Positions 27,301 to 40,119 of a stretch of 64,000 nt of DNA are shown in pieces. Every line of letters starts with the position of its first letter. Positions within the stretch are counted from its first letter, which is position 1. This DNA comes from Ricinus communis (taxonomy: Eukaryota; Streptophyta; Magnoliopsida; Malpighiales; Euphorbiaceae), in assembly GCF_019578655.1 (NCBI RefSeq), contig NC_063259.1:27081277-27145276 (forward strand). Reading direction: 5' to 3'. The translations under genes and the position numbers were made by a program. The notes beneath the pieces are model-generated. The model was given only the letters and a program-made list of their open reading frames with translations. It was not told the origin of the DNA and did not search any database.

Positions 27301-27636
27301 TAAACAAACACTTAAAAGAACTCCAAGATCATAGTATTTTCAAAAAACGGATGTGAGAAGAGATAGAAAACCTTTATTGGTGGAGTTAGTAGTAGAAGGT
27401 TCTGGAATCAATGAAGCAACGGCAGCGTTTTTGGCAGGAAGCTTATTATCATCGGCGCCCTTGTTGATAGGGCGATCGATCCAATCTTGCAGCACGTTAG
27501 CCACCACAGTAGACGACGGAGCAGCAGGAGCAGGAGCAGAAGAAGCTTCACGGCGGAGAAGGAAGGAAGCAGAAGAATCAGTTGGAGTTTTAGAAACGCA
27601 ACAAGAAGACGTCGTTTTTTGCGAAGTTGAGGCCAT
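21375..27636 (-). CDS. Peroxisomal copper/TPQ amine oxidase (CuAO-zeta-like)
   Basis: Twelve exons rebuild one frame of 797 residues: 27636-27372, 26620-26511, 26389-26081, 25685-25573, 25488-25158, 25060-24845, 24769-24533, 24151-23966, 22984-22844, 22700-22432, 21940-21859, 21509-21375. The enzyme oxidises primary amines such as putrescine to aldehyde, NH3 and H2O2. Key residues are all present. The catalytic-base Asp is D433 in [11 protein letters not shown]. The TPQ-precursor Tyr is Y517 in [10 protein letters not shown]. Copper ligands are H567 and H569 in HQHFF, and H733 in [10 protein letters not shown]. The protein ends in AKL, a PTS1 peroxisomal signal. The closest relative I recall is Arabidopsis CuAO-zeta (At2g42490). 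All introns are GT-AG except intron 7, which begins GCAAGT. The start MASTSQK was preferred over a frame extension upstream because it matches the family. The N-terminus (about 1-90) is Ser/Ala-rich and poorly conserved. Confidence 0.93.
24152..24532 (-). other. GC-AG intron of the amine oxidase gene
   Basis: The exon ends CAG and the intron begins GCAAGT, the standard GC-donor consensus, and ends in CACAG. Joining here gives [11 protein letters not shown] in phase 0, matching family conservation. The nearby GT would break the frame. Confidence 0.85.
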
Positions 27637-28016
27637 TGTAGAGGATTTGCAAGCTCGCCAATTCCACCAAAGTAAGTCTCGATACAACAATCTACTGACA
27701 TACAGCAATTCTCTTCTTTACCTCTCTCCCTCGCTATGTCTCTCTGTTATCTAATTTTTATTTTTTAATCGCGCTAAAATATCTTATATTATCAGAGAAA
27801 ATCTTTAAGAAAAACAGAGAAACAAACAGAAAAAGAAACTAAATCCTTACTCTCCTTTTTTCTCTTGATTTATTTCTTTTTTTCTATATAGTGAAAAATG
27901 CGTTAATATTCATGGAAATAAACAGTAAGAGACATAGAAGAGTAGTGGCTCTTGGGAGCTATGGAGGAGAGAGAGAGAGAGACTGTGCGCGATCACAGTC
28001 GAGAAAAGGAGAGGGG

Positions 28017-28026
28017 TTATATATAA
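28017..28026 (-). promoter_or_regulatory. Probable TATA box of the amine oxidase gene
   Basis: TTATATATAA lies about 380 bp before the ATG on the gene strand, followed by a pyrimidine-rich leader (CT repeat near 27967-27982). The spacing implies a long 5' UTR or an unseen leader intron. Confidence 0.5.
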
Positions 28027-28036
28027 GGGGGCGAAC

Positions 28037-28042
28037 CACGTG
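28037..28042. promoter_or_regulatory. G-box (CACGTG)
   Basis: A palindromic CACGTG sits just upstream of the TATA element of the amine oxidase gene. G-boxes bind bZIP and bHLH factors in light, ABA and jasmonate responses. Position supports function; occupancy is unknown. Confidence 0.45.
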
Positions 28043-28099
28043 CACAGATCATACTTGCGCTTTTTTCTTTTTTCTTTTTCTTTTCGATTTTTATGCTTT

Positions 28100-30110
28100 T
28101 TTCTCACTGAGGTGTATGCAGGTGAAAAAAAATAAAGAGGATAAGGAAGAAATTGAACGATTTATAAAATTTCGGGGGGCTTATCAATGGGACCCGAAAT
28201 AATAAGATAAGTAGGTGTAGGTGTGATAAGGAGGATCTGCTTGTGCTTATGGACATATATTAGGGTCCAAAAGTAATTATTGATATTAGCATGATAAGGC
28301 CAATTAACTTCTTCCTATTTATTGTATAAGGACCTGTATCTTTATATATTTCATTCATTCCCTTGTAATTCTTTCTTCTTTTTTTTCATAGGAATGGCAT
28401 GGGAAATGCCAATCAGTGAAAGCCACTTCTGAATTATATATTTTTCTGGTTTGGCAATTTTAATGCCTATTGTCTTCATATATTTCTCTTAAAAGGAATG
28501 CATCTGTCTAATTCTTTTATAGAATATGCAATTTATTAATTTGTTAATTCCATCCATCCTTTTTTGGGACTTCCAGCTAAGAGATTATTATCTTGATGTT
28601 TCATTTCTATTTTTCCTTACTTTTTCTTTAACATTGAGCATCCCAGCAATATTTTATATATATATTTTTATATTAAATTATAAATATTTAATTTTATTTA
28701 ACTTATTTTAAAATATTTTTTTAATAATACTTTTATTTTACTCGTTAATTGAATTTTATTAATAAAATAAGTAAATAATACCACTCTTAAAAGATTAAAA
28801 ATATAAATAATATAATATAATTAAGAGTAATATTCTTTTTTTTTTTTTTAAGATTCTTAAATGATTTAAAAAATAAATTAAGAAAACTTTTAAAATTTTG
28901 ATTTTTACATATATGCTCTTATAGTAATGATAATAATAAAGAGCATTACTTACCTTGTTAGGAATGCTTTTAGAGGTCAAATAAAGATAAATGGCTAGTC
29001 TGGATATGCCACCTCAATTTTAGACAACAATAATCAACTCCTACTAAGATTTTTAATATATAATCCAATATTGCATTTCCTTTATTTGCTGGAAATTATC
29101 CTTAAGCTAGCTCTATTAACAATTACCCTTACGTAAGAATCAAAATCCATTTATTACCAAAATAATGCTTTCCAAATTAATCATAATATATATAAGCATG
29201 AATGAGGAAATAAGTAAATTTATCAAGCCCATATCAGTTATGCTGAATTTCTACTATTTTTCTTACAAGATTGGATTATTTTAATTATATTTTTACATTT
29301 GTATTATATTCTCTATTTTAATTAAAATAATTAAGAATCATGATATACGTACAATATAATTATGTGAAGAAAAATATGAAATTAGTTATAAAAGAAAACA
29401 GAAACATTTCACGTGAGGGGACAATCTAGTGAAGCAACACAAGTGGTGCAAATATGGAACTTGTATTCTTTCTTTATTTCTTCTTATTAAAAGAAAAACA
29501 GATTTTAAATTATAATTTCTGTATAATTAAAAGGAAGATGAGAATATTGTATGGGATGTTTGACTGTCGCATTGGTTACAATTGAAATTGCAACAGAGAA
29601 ACATAGTGGAAAACAACCTTATGTGCACTCACGACTTACACAGGTGGCCAGATAAGGTCGTCCATGCTTTTCTTTCTTCTCTGCATAACAAAAATAATTA
29701 TCCAATTTATATAGTACATTGAGTTTTTAAAATCATTTATGTTTCAAAGACTCATCCGCATAAATATTTCTTTTTATATTTTTTATTTTATTATTTTTTA
29801 TTTTTATTTTTATTATATAGCCTCAATTCATTAGATTCTAATTTATAAAAAGCTAAAAGAATATATATAAATTTGTTTAAACATTTTCCAAAGTCTTATT
29901 AATGGAACGTTGAATCCCCAAGGTAACAGACAATTTATTTTTGATACAGAGAGCACAAATAAATATCAATCTTTAAAAAAGAAGAGCGTGAGTTTCAAAT
30001 CCAAGATCCAGGGCATAAGTGCTCTGGCCATATAGGTATTCATTTAATCCCACTTGTACCTCTATTACGAATAAAATTATTAGTATCATTCCATTTGCTC
30101 TCACTAGTTA
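28100..30110. other. Intergenic AT-rich DNA
   Basis: No gene supported beyond the amine oxidase promoter. Confidence 0.5.
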
Positions 30111-30338
30111 AAAGCCAAAAACGCTCTTAAATTTTTAGTTTTATTTTACTAAATATTTTGAATTATCATTTTTAATTTTATTAAATTCTTATATTTTTAT
30201 TTTTATTTGTGTTGATAATTTAATGATTCTATAAATTTTTAATAAAATAAAACAGAAATTTTAAGAATTTAATTAAATAAAATAAAAAATTCAAAAGTTT
30301 AATAACATAATTAAAATATATATTTCTTTATTTGCTTT
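30111..30338. mobile_element. Miniature inverted-repeat element, copy 1
   Basis: The two ends are imperfect inverted repeats (AAAGCC... and ...TTTGCTTT). The inside is AT-rich and non-coding. Its left part (CTTAAATTTTT then TTTTATTT) and right part (AATTCAAAAGTTTAA) match the element at 58812-59057, so the two appear to be one family. No clear target duplication here. Confidence 0.45.
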
Positions 30339-31431
30339 GAAATATGGAGGAATCATTAAAGTATGCTAGTGATGGAATCGGCATATAAGAAAAGAAGAAA
30401 TGTATCATTAGTGGGTGAAAACCTCTTGTTATTTGATTGAAAAGACCCATGAACGAGTCCAATAAAAAAGATTAAGAAAAAAAGTGATTATTAGTAGTGA
30501 CAAGGAAATCCATCATTTATAAATTGGGAAGACATTCAACAATAAAATGTATTATGGAATACGGACTATAGAGTGAGGAATGTCAAAATGGATAATAGGA
30601 ATGTCAACAATTAACTATTAATTGATTATCTCATCGTCATCAAACAAACTAAGTTCACTTTTATCTCATTTTGACAACTTTTTATTATTCTTTTAAGAAT
30701 GTAAAGTGGATAATTTCTGAATTCAAATTGAAGAAAAATTTATTGGAATGATGTAATTTTACTGTGTTTGAGTATAAAAAATAACAGAAATAATTTAATT
30801 TTTTTCCTTCTTACTATTAAATTGAAAGCACATGGATGCACCGCAGTCCATGGTGGTGGGAACCAAATGCCTAATGGACATACATTCCCACTTGATAAAT
30901 ATGCTTAATTACATTAATCAAAGCTGAGTCATCTTCCCCCACCAACCTCCAATATACCATATTAGATAATTAGTCGATAACTAACTAAAACATTAATTTA
31001 TATGACTACTTGCCTCCTGTTAATAAATTGCCCTCTTGCTGTATACATATACTTTCAAATTCATATACCATTAAAATACACTAATGCAGTCCTAAAACTT
31101 GAAATATGCTAATTATATTCAGCTAAATTCTTGATTAAGTCTTTAACTTATTTTATTCATATGTAATATATCATAAAATTAGCTTCATTCATGTATAAAA
31201 TAATTCTCAAAATTATATTGTTATTTTATACATTTATTTTCTATAAAATATAATTGAATTACTTGACTAATAATTTCCTTTACTAATTGTGAATGCTTCT
31301 AACCATAAGAAAGTATATGAATAGTATTTTATTATTAATTTATAGATATAATAAAGATATTAGCCAATAGTAATAAATAAGTTTAAAATATTCAAAAAAT
31401 TATTAGATTTAATTCTTTGTCAATCATTTAA

Positions 31432-31466
<35 letters not shown>
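31432..31466. repeat. (ATT)n microsatellite
   Basis: About 11-12 perfect ATT units. Confidence 0.9.
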
Positions 31467-31471
<5 letters not shown>

Positions 31472-34101
31472 AAATGTGTTGCTTTTCATCTGTTCTTAAC
31501 GTTTTACACCTTGTCCATGGCCCCATAAATAGTTAGTACAAAGTTTAGAGGTGCACAATTGAGTGCCTAGTCTACATCGTTCCATTTGTTATTTGTTTAT
31601 TTTAACAATTTATGCACTTAAAACAAAATCTTCAAAATTAATTGACCTAAACAATTATATATTATGAGTAGATTTATGATTTATTATCTGTCAGATAGCC
31701 TTCCGTTTTATTTAAAATATTTTATTTATTAAAAAATAAAATAAAATATATCAATTAAAATCTCGACCATCTCGAACTGAAACAATTGATATTATATTGA
31801 AATGATCCTTCCGACTAAGATTAATGAGATAATAAGAAACAAATTAACTTTATAAAAAAATACTATATCATTAAATTGAGTTAAGTAATTCAATAAGATC
31901 TTTTTTTCTCTATCCATAAAATAAAATAAAATAAAAATCAAAGATCTAAAACCGTATATAATAATCTCTTTATCTTTATCAATCACCTAATTTTGTGCTA
32001 TATAATTTAACTATATATTTATATTGACTCATTCATTAAAATATTTTTATAATTTAATCTCTATTATTTAATAATAACAACTCAAAATTTATATAATTTG
32101 ATTTTCATAGTTTTATACCACAAGATACTATTTTATATCTTAATCGATTATATTATAAAAGAAAATATAATAAATTAAATTTATATTTATTTGTAGCTTT
32201 TTTAATATGCTATTTAATTAATTTAAAATTAAATTATATATATTATTTGGAATAGTTTGAAATGAAATACTCTAAATACTAAAATATTTTAGTCCAATAA
32301 TAAATTCGAGATAACAAGTATGACTTCAATCCGATCTCGGGTTAACACTGTTTTCTTCTTTTTCTTTTTGGCCCTGAGCAGTCTCTCTTACAAAACTACA
32401 AACCATTTCTACATAGCTTGATAATCCTAATAAAGAAAAATGATAGTCCAAAATAAATTCTTTTTTTCTTTTTGCATTATGCATGTCGACTTGGGAATGC
32501 AAGTTTTCTTTACTATATTATTTTAAATCTTATTTATGTCCAAAAATATTCAGTACAATTCAAAAATTAATAAAGAATATAAAAATTTAAAATTTAATTC
32601 AAGTGGTAAATTCTTTTATTTTCAAAAGGAAAAATTTTGTTTTTGTATGTTAGATGTATCGTTATATTATATTTATAATGAGCGTAAAAGAAATGAATAC
32701 TCTAATTATAGATTTCACAATCACCCTCCACCTAATTTTTATGGATAAAAAGAAAGAGAGAAAAAAGGACGAAAATAAAGAAAGAAGAACTCTTACAGAA
32801 TTGCAAAAATGAAGAAAGAAGAGGAATAGAATGACGCATTGTATAGGCACATTTAATAGACAACTAGACGGTGGTTCATTTATGTAAAAGCATATATAGA
32901 AGCAAAATTGTCTTTGATTGGACAAATATTTGACATTATTGTGTTTGTTTTGGGTGTTTCAGTGCAAGAAAGAAACCCCACCACTAGAGTTGATGAGCAT
33001 GCCTACTGCTTTCAGGGGTTAAATTAGGAAGGGGTTGTGGGGCCATTACTCCATAAAGCTTTTCATAGATATTAATTTTAATTTCAATTTTCTAGCAATT
33101 AAACCCATAACTCCTGAGTTTTGGACCGAATAAATTCAAATTTTGATCATATTTAATGCTTGCATTACACATGTTTGTTAAATAGCATGAATTAAGTGTT
33201 TATTAATAAAATTCATTTTATTTTTATATTAATTAATTTATTGATATGTTAGATGAAAATAATGGAATGAAAATGGTGAATATAAAGATGCAGCAGTAAT
33301 GAAAGTGTTATAAGAAAAAAAATTAATTAAAGAGAAAAATAAATAAAAAATATAAACATATTCTATTATTTAAAAATAAAATAAATCAAAATAAATATTT
33401 TAACATTATTTTAATGTATCAATGGAAAATAAGATACATATCTAGAAATGAACTAAATTCAAATTGATTTAGTCTTCAAATAGAAGTTGTGAACTTAAAA
33501 ATTTAGAGAAAAACGAAATTGAGATAATTAACAATACAAGTTTAGAGGGGTATTTGACTTTTGTCCGATTTTTATTTATAGAAACAGAAATTTAAGTTAT
33601 TAAAAAAATTATTACTAGCCTCTGAAAATCTTTTACCCTATTTTACTATAGTTTCTATTTGCATTCTCCTACTTATTATATTTAAATTATGTATTATCAA
33701 ATTTCAAACTTTTAATATTCTAATTTTTAACATAAATTTCTTTTTATATATATTTATTTTTTAAAATTAGTAAATATATATCAATCGAGATAAATTTTAA
33801 GAAATGAAAAATAAAAAGGATTCCTTATTGGTCAAGTTAGGTTCGTGGCTCACTAGTATCATATGGATGCATCCACGAGACTTGAAGAAAAAGTATGGTC
33901 CAGCTCCAGCCAACGAAAACAGGGAAAGAGATTGAAGAGAGTTATATCGGTGGTAGTGGTAGTGAGTGGCGTTGCAAATTCATGATATCAACCGCCATTT
34001 TCATTTCCACATCACACTACAGTGTAATAAATTATTATAGGATAATATAATCTTTATATATAACATTCATAAGTAAATTTATTGTATCCATCCATAACGC
34101 C

Positions 34102-34152
<51 letters not shown>
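34102..34152. repeat. (AAT)17 microsatellite
   Basis: Seventeen uninterrupted AAT units; the longest simple repeat in the window. Confidence 0.92.
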
Positions 34153-34154
<2 letters not shown>

Positions 34155-37100
34155 CGTCATCATTAATATTTTATCGAGTCGGATGAATCAATTTTTCATA
34201 AAAAATTCATATTAACTCATATAAAAAGATGTCTATACAAAATCAAAAATTCTATATTATATTTTATACACGAATATTAAGCTAAGTAAATTTAAGTATT
34301 ATATTATTACATTCATAGTTTTTAAATAATTATTGATATATACACGCCTAAATCGGTAATTTCATATGGGTCTAATGAGATTCGAATAGCAAGTCTAATC
34401 CCGCTTTTTCTACCTCCAAAAATACAGGATGTCATATTTCTCGTTGCTAAGGATACAATTTGTGTAATGTAAAAGCTTGACCACTCTTCCAAGCAAATCC
34501 AATAAATACCAAGAGAAACATTCATTTAAACTAATACATTGCAACTTTTTAAACATTTATTATAATCTAAATATTTACGGATTTAAGTATCGGAGTGATC
34601 TCTAAACATAAAGCTTAATTCATTTTTAATTTTTTAATTTTACAGATATTTATTTATATTGACCGATAAATTATTATATGTGGATATCGATTATTTATTT
34701 ATTTATTTGGAGACAAATTAAACCAACTAGAACTTAAAAAGGACGCACCCTTTACACCTAAGTAACAGAGTAATTACAGATGGAGGTGACAATGATTTAT
34801 GAATTATATTCGAAGTGTTTGTCCCACTTGATTTGGCTTACCATTTTGATTGCCAACCTGTATAGCACGAAACACCTTTGTATATGCACGTTTATGATTA
34901 TATGACATCACTCTTTTGCAATTTTACTTCTACCACAAACCAACATTCAAAAGTAAAATTATGATAAATAAATCAAACGGCATCCATCTATTATTAATAA
35001 TATCGTATGATAATATTAATATAATTAAATTATTTAGTGATTAAGTAGAAACCATACTTTTACTTTATATTTACGAAATACAGAAAAACAGCTCATTTTT
35101 GGGATACAATTTACTAATGAATGGTTGGTTATGACTGCCTGCATCATCAAGCTCTCGGAATAGCTTTAACAGAAGAAATAAATAAAATCACTATCATAAG
35201 CCAATGAGGATACGATAGCTATTTTGGGATGTTCCTACAAAATAGGCCGATATCATCTTTATAACTTTATTTAAGGGCCCCTTTGACAATTGAACAGCAC
35301 TTCATTAGCCAAATTTTTGATATGACATTGTTCTGATATTATGCTGATGATGACCCCAAAAAAGCAAAGGCACCTATAAAGTGAACCCTAAATGCATATC
35401 TGACACCCTGAAAATTTTGCATGTTTTTGGAATTAAGTTTTTCAACTTCAATTTCATACAACTTCTGTTTTTATTATAATTAAGTCCTTTTCTTCCATAG
35501 CCGATTTTAAATAGAAAAACAATGTTTAAGCCCTCCAAACTGTCTTTTTCTTATTAAGACGTAAACTTTCTATTTTTTTTTTTTTTTTTACTATAATTTT
35601 TTCTTCAATGAAATCTGTTTCTTTTTAAATGATTTTTCACATAAAAATTTTCAAATATAAAGTTATGCTAAATTAAAGATGTATACCCATTATTTAAAAA
35701 AAATATTTTAATCATCACCTTATGATTTCCATCTAAAAACATTTTATTAAATACTTAACATGTCAAATTTTATGTTATTTTTAAAAAAAAAAATTACATG
35801 AAATGCATGTGAAAAGTAGGTAGTTATGGTAAATAGAAAAGATGTTGATTTAATGGTCTTGCTTTTGTATACTCTTTGAAGTACTGCTGTCTGAGACTTG
35901 AGACTCTGCCAATGCCATGCGAATCCAATGTTCAATATCCAAACCCATCAATTATTGCAAGAGTAGGTGTCTTGTCAAATCCGTTCCTATAATTGCTCTT
36001 GGCCAGAAAAATTACAACGCAGGGTTCTTTTTTTACCAAAAAAAAAAAAAAAAAAAGTTAAAAGAAATCATAAACCTTTCCTTGTAAACATTTTCCTTAT
36101 ATAAACTCCTCTCATTTACCTCGAAACTTTTGCCTCCTCTAAATTTTTGGACATCATCGTTTTCAGTTTCCTTTCTTGTAGTCCTTTATGTGCTGTGCCT
36201 TTTTTATGTTTAAGGTGTTTCGATTTCGTTTTTTTCTTTTACCTAAAAGTCTATGGCAGTTGATAGATGCACGGTGGCAACAAAGCAAAAGGAATGCTAA
36301 AATGGGGACTTGCTGTTGTGACATCTCGAAAGCTATAAAAATCATAGGACTTTATCTATCATGCAAGAGAAGAATAAAAGGAATATGAAGCGTAAGGAAG
36401 ACTTATTATTAGTGGGTGATGCACTTATGACTTGCAATCTGAAAATTTAGCTATTTCTTAACTTGCTTAATTATCTTCTCTGCTCACTCCCGCCAAATCA
36501 AACATAATTTCGTAAAGTCAATCCAGTGAAATATAATAAAGCCCACTAATGTTTAACGTAATACGTTCTCAAATACTAATAAATTGCTTTTCATTTACTT
36601 TCTTTCTAGACCCTTAAGTAATCATTTTAGAGTTACCCATCAGTGTCTATTTACCTCAAGATGTAGACTTTGAGTTCCATTAGTAGTAGGCTAGGCTAGT
36701 AACTATCTTCTTATTACCATTCAATTTGTATCCAAGATTTGATAAAATCTGAAGCTCATAAGGTCAATGGTACCTACCAGTGAAACCCTCCAGATGTGCA
36801 ATCCAGTTAGCTGGCACCTTTTTTGAGCTTTCAAGCCACAATCCACTGCTCCCGGCCCATCAGAAGGAGAAGGAAGAAGATGCAAGAAAAAGAGGGACCT
36901 TTCACCAAGTGAAAGTTTAAAAGACCTTTGTTTTAGAGTCTCTAAAAACCCTAGGCAACTGTCACGAATTGTGGGCCGATGGGCCAATTCCAGAGGTGCA
37001 AATATTGCCTGCACTTCCTTGCACTTTATACTTAGCATGACTACGAATGGATTGTGTGCGTGCAAAGGTGAGCGAGAGAGATTTCTAGAGGAGCAATTTC

Positions 37101-37208
37101 CATCGTAGGATCAAGTTAATCTCCCTTATGCATTTAAGGGGGCGGGAAGAGTAAGGAGGTGAAGGTTGCCCATTAATAGTATCCTGACCCCTCAGTTTTC
37201 GCAGTGTA

Positions 37209-38212
37209 TTTGGAAAAGGAATAAGATTCAATTTGCCCCTCAAATCTTTTAAAAAAGATCAAATTAGCCCAAAATCTTACCAAATCAGATCACTTAACTC
37301 TTTTTTTTCATACAAGTGTGTGTGTAAATCACTCTCATTTAAATAATTAAAATAATAATAAAATATTATTTTTCTCATTTATTTAGTAAAAAAATAATAA
37401 ACAACAATATTAAAAATAAAATACTGCCACCACTAGCTATACTTCCCTCACCATTGATGCCTACCAGCTGAGCCTTCCTCATCATTAATGCCTTTTAATA
37501 TCAGAAGCAACATCAACAAGAATAACAATCGAACCAAGACCTAACAACAATATCAAACATTAAACCAAAAAATAAAAATCATTTTTTTATTTTCATCTCT
37601 CTTGTAAACCATATTCCTCTCAACCATCACAAACACATTTCCATCACCACCAACTTTCATCTTCATTACAACATCAATGACGAAAGTAAAAGTTACACTA
37701 GATTTATGCTTTCTTGAAGTGCACGTGGAGATGACAATTCGCTATTAGTTTAAACAGTGCTTTCTCTTTTCCCTCTTTCTTCTTCTCATTCTGATTTGAA
37801 ATTTCAGGAATTGAAATGATTTAGTAAAATTATATTTTGTTTTCATTAAACATCGCAACTTTGAATCAATTTGAAATTTCATTTAGATCTTAAGAAATAA
37901 GGATAAATTTGAGTTGAATTAGTTTCTATTTATATTTGCAGAAGTAATGATGAATTTGAATAGAAGATTGTTGATTTGTTGTTCTTTTTTTTCAAATGAA
38001 TACAATTGGATTGTGATAGTCGTGAAGAAGAAGAAGATAAAACGGAACGGAATTTAATAGTAACAATTATTATTTTAGACAACTCACACTTGTTTAAAAT
38101 ATGGGTTATTTGAGCCAAAATGATAAGTTATGTGCTAAATTAATCCAAAAAGGTGGATTTGATCTTTTTAGATAAGTTTCGGGGGTGAACTGAACTCTAT
38201 TCCTTTGGAAAA
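37209..38212. mobile_element. Mutator-like non-autonomous element with 9-bp target duplication
   Basis: The element body is 37218-38203 (986 bp). Its ends are imperfect inverted repeats: left GGAATAAGATTCAATTTG and right, read inward, GGAATAGAGTTCAGTTCA. Similarity continues through AAAAAGATCAAAT, about 47 bp at roughly 75% identity, with patchy similarity further in. A perfect 9-bp direct repeat, TTTGGAAAA, flanks it at 37209-37217 and 38204-38212. Nine-bp duplications are the hallmark of Mutator-like transposition. No transposase is inside. The interior is non-coding, A/C-rich around 37430-37740, and may include captured host DNA, but no gene was recognised. Confidence 0.8.
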
Positions 38213-39460
38213 GCATTCCATTTCCATTCAGTGCTACAAAGCATTCTTGCTAATTGGGGAGAAAGTTTTTATCAGAGCCGCAAATCGATGAATCTTCTAT
38301 ACAGCCATTGTTATCTAGATCCAAATAGCCTGTCTAAGGATGCACATCTTGAACGCACAAAAATAAAAAGTTGTGCAGAAAAATTAAGTCCAAACAGCCA
38401 GCAAATAAGACTTAATAGTTGGTAGCTTATTAAGGTTTATAAGAAAGACTGGTGTCCGGTTCAAGCCTCTAGCAGCATACTCCACACAAGTCCGATGCTA
38501 AAAGCTTCAACCTATTGACATTCAAGCAGTATCAGCCCTAAGCCCTAACATATAACAAAACCATAATCATGTGAATCCAATTTCAATTCCATGAGTGGAT
38601 TTTAGAATGTCCCTATCAAGAGTTATCACTATAACAATAAAGGAAAAATGATTCAGTAAGCCAAGCAAAGGAGCTTACAACCATCCAATCCAATTAGAGT
38701 GAATACACTGATGAAATAATAACAACTTACAAGCTTGCAATTATCTAAAAATACATTATCACAAAACATATGAACAATAACAAATTTGTGATTACTTATG
38801 GATTACTATTCAGCCTAATCACATTAGAAACTGGGAATTAAGAATTCAAAGATCAAGCAACAACCTCACCTTCTATAAAGGGAACATGGGCTTGCGCACA
38901 CAAAAGTGCCATCATCCACAAAAATTGCACTTCCCCTAGTTATTCTAATCGTAACACTGTATGTAATCAAGAAAGACTACCATTCGTTATCAAAAAAATG
39001 AATTTGATTTGGTCATTCTTTCTAGCAACAAATATTGAAGCACCAAGCTTCACAAGTACTAAAGTAGATTAATAAGTCGCAACTTATACAACAGTCTAGC
39101 ACTAAACACAAGGACAATTCTGCAATTTGCAAATTGACACTCCTGCAATTCTTCAGGTTCGATAAGATTCACATCATCTGTTATGCAATAATAGCTAGAA
39201 TCTATTAAAATATGCAAACTGTTACCATAAATCCAAATAAATGAATCACAGCACAAATATCACCACCCAAAACACCCAAAGCAATCGAAAAATTCAGACA
39301 TGAATAACACCAGACAATTAAAACACCACAGATATAAAAGCACTGGCAAATTAACTCATATCCATTAAAATAAAAAGCGTACCAAATAACCATTAAAAAG
39401 GTACTCATTCATATCAAACTCTAAGAAAATTCAAAAATATTACTAAAAAAAGGTAACAAC
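38213..39460. other. 3' flank of the L27a gene and intergenic DNA
   Basis: No coding feature recognised. Confidence 0.5.
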
Positions 39461-39901
39461 TTAAGCAGTGAGGACAACAGCTCCGCCGTTCTCCTTAATC
39501 TTTTTCTCGGCAATCTTAGACACCAACTTGGCTTTCACAACAATAGGCTTATTCTCAGGAAGCACACCCTTGCCCAAGACCTTAAAATAACCGAACTCAG
39601 TGACATCAACCATAGGAACATTGTCCTTGCTGGCCTTCTCTTTAGCGTCCTCAGGAACCATAGACCAGAGCTTGTCGATGTTGACGATGGGACAATAGAA
39701 CTTGTTGCGCAATTTGTGGAAGTAACGCATACCGACCTTTCCGAAATAACCGGGATGGTACTTGTCGAAGAGGATCCTGTGGTGATGCATACCTCCTGCA
39801 TTACCTCTACCTCCTGGATGCTTCCTGTGCTTTCCGATACGACCGTGTCCGGCGCTTACGTGGCCCCTCTTCTTCCTGTTCTTCTTGAATCTGGTTGTCA
39901 T
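39461..39901 (-). CDS. RPL27A: 60S ribosomal protein L27a (uL15)
   Basis: A single uninterrupted frame of 146 residues, the usual plant length, starting at ATG 39901. It opens with the basic segment [20 protein letters not shown]. The Gly-rich rRNA-binding stretch [16 protein letters not shown] follows at about residues 27-42, and it ends [10 protein letters not shown]. uL15 is a cytosolic large-subunit protein bound near the base of the central protuberance. The sequence is near-identical to plant L27a proteins as I recall them, with no lost residues, so it reads as a functional gene copy. The upstream telo-box, TGGGC site and TATA box fit co-ordinated control with other ribosomal protein genes. 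A retrocopy with a captured promoter is unlikely because the promoter is typical and no poly-A tail is visible. Confidence 0.96.
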   Translation of the reverse strand: MTTRFKKNRKKRGHVSAGHGRIGKHRKHPGGRGNAGGMHHHRILFDKYHPGYFGKVGMRYFHKLRNKFYCPIVNIDKLWSMVPEDAKEKASKDNVPMVDVTEFGYFKVLGKGVLPENKPIVVKAKLVSKIAEKKIKENGGAVVLTA

Positions 39902-39975
39902 TTTGGCCCTCCTCTCAGATTACAAGATGCGGCTCTTCGCGGAGATGATGGAGAGAGCTGCTAAGAGACTTGAAC

Positions 39976-39983
39976 TAGGGTTT
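39976..39983 (-). promoter_or_regulatory. Telo-box (AAACCCTA)
   Basis: On the gene strand AAACCCTA lies 75 bp before the L27a ATG, close to the expected transcription start. Telo-boxes are typical of plant ribosomal protein promoters. Confidence 0.7.
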
Positions 39984-39984
39984 T

Positions 39985-39989
39985 GCCCA
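39985..39989 (-). promoter_or_regulatory. TGGGC core (site II-like element)
   Basis: TGGGC lies next to the telo-box on the gene strand. This pairing is known from TCP-regulated growth and ribosomal protein genes. A further GCCCA core is present near 40035. Confidence 0.55.
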
Positions 39990-39990
39990 T

Positions 39991-39999
39991 TTATATATA
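39991..39999 (-). promoter_or_regulatory. TATA box of the L27a gene
   Basis: TATATATAA on the gene strand, about 90 bp before the ATG, with the telo-box just downstream. Confidence 0.6.
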
Positions 40000-40119
40000 G
40001 AGATAGATGCAGTCCAACTGTGCTTTACCATTTTGCCCACGATAATATGGTTGAAACGACTACGTTTATTACAGAGGGTATCGCACTAACTGTGGGTTAA
40101 GTTTTTCTCTGGGCTTGTT

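Larger units (their letters stand above)
30339..37208. other. Long gene-poor intergenic stretch
   Basis: No gene supported. It includes an (ATT)n run at 31432-31466 and an (AAT)17 run at 34102-34152. The frame 36721-37065 (-) is open for 114 codons but has no recognisable family features. Confidence 0.5.

Noticed and set aside
36721..37065. 114-codon minus-strand open frame
   Set aside because: No recognisable domain or composition bias, and no convincing splice context. Probably chance.
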